Assembly (NCBI RefSeq): GCF_900089585.1 | Contig: NZ_FLRH01000003.1 | Location: forward strand, 3,858,501 to 3,922,500 | Length of the DNA stretch: 64,000 bases | Source: Micromonospora sediminicola | GTDB lineage: Bacteria > Actinomycetota > Actinomycetes > Mycobacteriales > Micromonosporaceae | Direction: 5' to 3' | Shown: one piece after another, positions 61,071 to 64,000 of the stretch | How the letters are laid out: each line of letters starts with the position of its first letter | Position numbering within the stretch: the first letter of the stretch is position 1 | Position numbers and translations under genes: made by a program | Notes under the pieces: generated by a model | Databases searched by the model: none | What the model saw: the letters and a program-made list of their open reading frames with translations, nothing else | What the model was told of the DNA's origin: nothing

Positions 61071-62444
61071 ATGCGACTCGGACGCGGGATGACCGCGCTA
61101 CTCGGTGGCGTCGCGCTGCTCGCCGCCACCGCCGCCCTGCCGGCCACCGCCGGCGCCACGCCCACCGGCACCCGCAGCGCGCTGGTGGCGTGCGACGCGC
61201 CGGCCTGGGCCGAGGGCGTCACCTGGACCGCCGGCAGCCGGGCCAGCTACGGCGGACGGCTCTACCAGGCGCTGGTGACGCACACCCCGCCGGTCGGCGC
61301 CGGCTGGACCCCGGCCGCGGTGCCGGCGCTCTGGAGCGATCTCGGCGCCTGCACCGGCAGCACCCCGTCGCCCAGCCCCACCACGCGACCGCCGTCGCCC
61401 ACCCCCACGCCCACGCCCTCCCCCACCCGGACACCGACCCCCACGCCCACCCCGACCGCCACGCCCAGCCCGACCACGCCGGGCGGTGACACCTGCGCGC
61501 TGAAGTCCCGGCCGACCGGCAAGGTGCTGCAGGGCTACTGGGAGAACTGGGACGGTGCGGCCAACGGCGTGCACCCCGGGCTCGGCTGGATCCCGATCAC
61601 CGACTCCCGGATCCCCGGGCACGGCTACAACGTGCTGACCACGGCGTTCCCGGTGATCCGCGCCGACGGCACCGTGCTCTGGGAGGACGGCATGGACGCC
61701 GGGGTGAAGGTGCCCACCCCGGCGCAGGTGTGCCAGGCCAAGGCCGCCGGGCTGACCGTGCTGCTGTCCATCGGCGGGGCCGCCGCCGGCATCGACCTCA
61801 GCTCCGCCGCGGTCGCCGACCGATTCGTCGCCACCGTCGTGCCGATCCTCAAGCGCCACAACTTCGACGGCATCGACATCGACATCGAGACCGGGCTGAC
61901 CGGCAGCGGGACCATCACCCAGCTCTCACCCTCGCAGTCCAACCTGATCCGGATCATCGACGGGGTGCTGGCCCAGATGCCGGCCGGTTTCGGGCTCACC
62001 ATGGCGCCGGAGACCGCGTACGTCACCGGCGGCAGCGTCACCTACGGCTCGATCTGGGGCGCGTACCTGCCGATCGTGAAGAAGTACGCGGACAACGGCC
62101 GGCTCTGGTGGCTGAACATGCAGTACTACAACGGCTCGATGTACGGCTGCGCCGGCGACTCGTACCCGGCCGGCACCGTGGCCGGTTTCGTGGCCCAGAC
62201 CAACTGCCTCGACGCCGGCCTGGTCGTGCAGGGCACCACCATCCGGGTGCCGCTGGACCGGCAGGTCCCCGGGCTGCCCGCGCAGACCGGCGCCGGCGGC
62301 GGCTACCTGAGCCCGGCCCTGGTGGGCCAGGCGTGGAACACCTACCAGGGCCGGCTCAAGGGGCTGATGACCTGGTCGATCAACTGGGACGGCTCGAAGG
62401 GCTGGACGTTCGGCGACAACGTCCGCGCGCTGCAGGGCCGCTGA
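61071..62444 (+). CDS. Secreted GH18 chitinase with CBM5/12-like domain
   Basis: 457-aa secreted endo-acting chitinase. Signal peptide about 1-30 (MRLGRGMTALLGGVALLAAT...). A small chitin-binding domain (CBM5/12 type: W-x2-GVTWTAGSRASYGGRLYQALVTHTPP) spans about 45-95, followed by a Pro/Thr/Ser linker (about 97-142), then the GH18 barrel. The catalytic motif DGIDIDIE gives D266, D269, D271 and E273. The ATG has GAGGAGG six bases upstream. Product and fold resemble Streptomyces/Micromonospora single-barrel GH18 chitinases. Confidence 0.95.
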   Translation: MRLGRGMTALLGGVALLAATAALPATAGATPTGTRSALVACDAPAWAEGVTWTAGSRASYGGRLYQALVTHTPPVGAGWTPAAVPALWSDLGACTGSTPSPSPTTRPPSPTPTPTPSPTRTPTPTPTPTATPSPTTPGGDTCALKSRPTGKVLQGYWENWDGAANGVHPGLGWIPITDSRIPGHGYNVLTTAFPVIRADGTVLWEDGMDAGVKVPTPAQVCQAKAAGLTVLLSIGGAAAGIDLSSAAVADRFVATVVPILKRHNFDGIDIDIETGLTGSGTITQLSPSQSNLIRIIDGVLAQMPAGFGLTMAPETAYVTGGSVTYGSIWGAYLPIVKKYADNGRLWWLNMQYYNGSMYGCAGDSYPAGTVAGFVAQTNCLDAGLVVQGTTIRVPLDRQVPGLPAQTGAGGGYLSPALVGQAWNTYQGRLKGLMTWSINWDGSKGWTFGDNVRALQGR

Positions 62445-62451
62445 GACGCGA

Positions 62452-62485
62452 CGCGGGGCCCCGTCGACCCCGACGGGGCCCCGCG
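62452..62485. terminator. Hairpin terminator chitinase/M1 peptidase
   Basis: A 15-bp perfect stem (CGCGGGGCCCCGTCG and complement) with an ACCC loop between convergent genes. Confidence 0.88.
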
Positions 62486-62494
62486 CGCGGGAGG

Positions 62495-63964
62495 TCAGCC
62501 GACGGCGATCTTCTTCGGCGTGGTCTTCGAGTCCAGCCAGGCGTTGATCAGCTTGGTGAAGTCGCGGCCGGTCTGCTTGTTGACGAAGGCGATGAACGAC
62601 GCCCGGTCCTGCTGGGTGTTGCGCTGGTCCTGCACCCAGGCGCGGGCCAGGGCGAAGAACGCCTTGTCGCCCAGCTCGCGGTGGATCTCGCGGAGCATGG
62701 CCGCCGGGCAGAGGTAGACGTTGCCCTCGGCGAACCGCTTCGGGTCGGGCCGGCCGGGCGGGCCGAGCTTCTTGCGCAGGACGGCGTCGCCCTCGCGCAG
62801 GTACCGGTCCAGGCTGGCCTCGCTGAGCTTCAGCGTCTCCTGGGTGTAGAGGTCCTGGGCGTACTTCGCCCAGCCCTCGTTCAACCACAGGTCGGTCCAG
62901 GTGGTCGGCGTGATCGAGTTGCCGAACCACTGGTGGGTGTACTCGTGCAGCAGGTCGCTGCCCCAGCGGTCACGGCGGGCCTTCGTGTTCTCGATCTCGC
63001 GGCCCATCGTGATCATCTGCTGGGTCTCCATACCCGACGCCGAGTCCACCACCACACCGCCGGAGGGGAACGGGTACGGGCCGAACTTCTTCTCCAGCCA
63101 CGCCAGGTACTGCGGGGACTTCTTCAGGTACGGCAGCAGCTTGTCGTCGGCGCCCTTGCGGTACCAGAAGGTCAGCGGCACGCCGCGCGGGCCCGTGGCG
63201 GTCAGCTTCTGGTACTTCCCGACCGCGAGCGTGGTCAGGTAGGTCGCCACCGGGTCGGCGCTGCGGTAGGTGAACGTGGTGCCGGACTGCCCCGCGGGGG
63301 TGCCGCTGGCGATCGCGGACCAGCCCGCCGGCACGGTCACCCGGATGTCGTAGAGCGCCTCGTCGGACGGCTGGTCGTTCGCCGGGTACCAGGTGAACGC
63401 GCCGAACGGCTCCTGCATGGTCCAGAGGCCGCCCTCCTTGGTGAGGGTGAGACCCAGGGCCTCGGTGTCCTTGCGGTGCGACGGCATCGGCGTCGTCCGC
63501 GGCCTGCCGTGGTAGGTCACCACCAACGTCACCGGCTTGTCCGCGACCACCGGGGCGGACACGGTCAGCTTCTCCTTCGCCACCGCCCCGGGAACCGTCG
63601 CGCCGTCCAGCGTCACGCCGTCGAGCTGGTAGGGCATGAAGTCGAGGACCAGGTTCGACGCGTCCTTCACCGGCCGGATCCGCAGGGTGGCGGTGCCGGT
63701 GAGGGTGGTGCTCGACGGGGCCCACTCCAGGGCCAGGTCGTAGTGCAGGACGTCCACCGCGTCGGTGCCCCGGGCGGGATAGACCGGGTCGGCCACCGGG
63801 GTGGAACGCCCGGCCTGCCAGGCGGTGTAGTCGACGGCGGCGACGGTCGGGCTCGGCGTGGCGGCGGGGGCGGACGGGGTCGCGGCCGGGGCGGCGGGAT
63901 CGGTGGTGCACCCGGCGACGAGCAGCGGTCCGAGGAGCAGGATCAGGGGTACGGGGCGGCGCAT
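62495..63964 (-). CDS. M1-family metallopeptidase lipoprotein
   Basis: 489-aa exported zinc aminopeptidase-like protein. Signal peptide with lipobox LVAGC (C19), then a Pro/Thr/Ala-rich spacer to about 45. The zinc motif is H340-E341-x2-H344 with the third ligand E363 (LNEGWA), exactly 18 residues on. The GxMEN exopeptidase motif of classic M1 enzymes is replaced by SGMETQQM, and the protein lacks the large C-terminal helical domain, as in a compact actinobacterial M1 subfamily. It may trim peptides outside the cell. The ATG lies 36 bp from the window end. Confidence 0.92.
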   Translation of the reverse strand: MRRPVPLILLLGPLLVAGCTTDPAAPAATPSAPAATPSPTVAAVDYTAWQAGRSTPVADPVYPARGTDAVDVLHYDLALEWAPSSTTLTGTATLRIRPVKDASNLVLDFMPYQLDGVTLDGATVPGAVAKEKLTVSAPVVADKPVTLVVTYHGRPRTTPMPSHRKDTEALGLTLTKEGGLWTMQEPFGAFTWYPANDQPSDEALYDIRVTVPAGWSAIASGTPAGQSGTTFTYRSADPVATYLTTLAVGKYQKLTATGPRGVPLTFWYRKGADDKLLPYLKKSPQYLAWLEKKFGPYPFPSGGVVVDSASGMETQQMITMGREIENTKARRDRWGSDLLHEYTHQWFGNSITPTTWTDLWLNEGWAKYAQDLYTQETLKLSEASLDRYLREGDAVLRKKLGPPGRPDPKRFAEGNVYLCPAAMLREIHRELGDKAFFALARAWVQDQRNTQQDRASFIAFVNKQTGRDFTKLINAWLDSKTTPKKIAVG

Positions 63965-64000
63965 CAGCGCACCATACGGCAGTGATCCACTTCCGTGGGG

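Noticed and set aside
61362..61490. Imperfect CCCACGCC/CCGACC repeats as a possible repeat array or CRISPR
   Set aside because: They encode the Pro/Thr linker of the chitinase in frame; codon reuse explains them.

Overview
The window is very GC-rich actinobacterial chromosome, with GTG starts, 4-base ATGA/GTGA gene overlaps and strong third-position GC. Family content (AfsR/SARP regulator, RbpA, polyprenol-mannose synthase next to Lnt, ROK and LacI regulators, secreted glycosidases) and a recurring 'GTGAGCGCGAGGAGCGAGC'-type intergenic element that I remember from Micromonospora and Salinispora point to Micromonosporaceae, probably Micromonospora. No rRNA, tRNA, CRISPR array, prophage or complete transposon was recognised.

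Layout. 1-10.1 kb: a LysE exporter, then a glycan-utilisation block (GH42 beta-galactosidase divergent from a GH31 alpha-glucosidase/xylosidase, a ROK regulator, a GH3 beta-glycosidase and a LacI regulator). The enzyme mix would suit xyloglucan-type oligosaccharides. 10.1-14.9 kb: an FMO-SDR-Nudix operon and a divergent TetR/MFS pair, tied together by two near-identical operator dyads. 14.9-19.3 kb: a coiled-coil Cys-motif protein, a PPOX-fold protein, a POT peptide transporter, rbpA with a sigma-R-like promoter, and fxsA. 19.4-26.9 kb: Ppm1-like mannosyltransferase and Lnt (lipoprotein maturation), then a large AfsR-type regulator and a DrrAB-like ABC exporter.

27.3-35.6 kb: a lysine-aminomutase locus. 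Lysine 2,3-aminomutase-like KamA is divergent from an operon for 3,5-diaminohexanoate dehydrogenase (Kdd), an amidohydrolase, lysine 5,6-aminomutase KamD/KamE, 3-aminobutyryl-CoA ammonia-lyase (Kal) and a MutL-type protein. This is the 'clostridial' lysine pathway in an actinomycete, without the cleavage enzyme Kce in the window, with an extra amidohydrolase, and with a KamA lacking one expected substrate-binding Asp.

35.7-39.6 kb: CsbD, a histidine phosphatase, and an M24 peptidase/acyl-CoA dehydrogenase/DUF433/Lrp gene string. 39.8-47.0 kb: a five-gene cassette with overlapping ends: SWIM-like zinc protein, unknown 465-aa protein, VWA protein, MoxR AAA+ ATPase and a 931-aa DUF5682-like protein. 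It is the best candidate for a poorly understood multi-protein system. 47.0-48.9 kb: YccF, a MITE-like 358-bp element with perfect 32-bp terminal inverted repeats, and an FkbM methyltransferase.

49.1-59.6 kb: a LacI-controlled beta-glucoside locus: lipoprotein binding protein, two ATPases and two permeases of the peptide/oligosaccharide ABC family, GH1 beta-glucosidase, and a secreted GH30 enzyme with a ricin-type lectin domain. 59.7-64.0 kb: a ROK regulator divergent from a secreted GH18 chitinase, then an M1 metallopeptidase lipoprotein. Together the flanking loci describe a soil saprophyte that hydrolyses plant, fungal and insect polymers; the centre holds amino-acid catabolism and the MoxR/VWA cassette.
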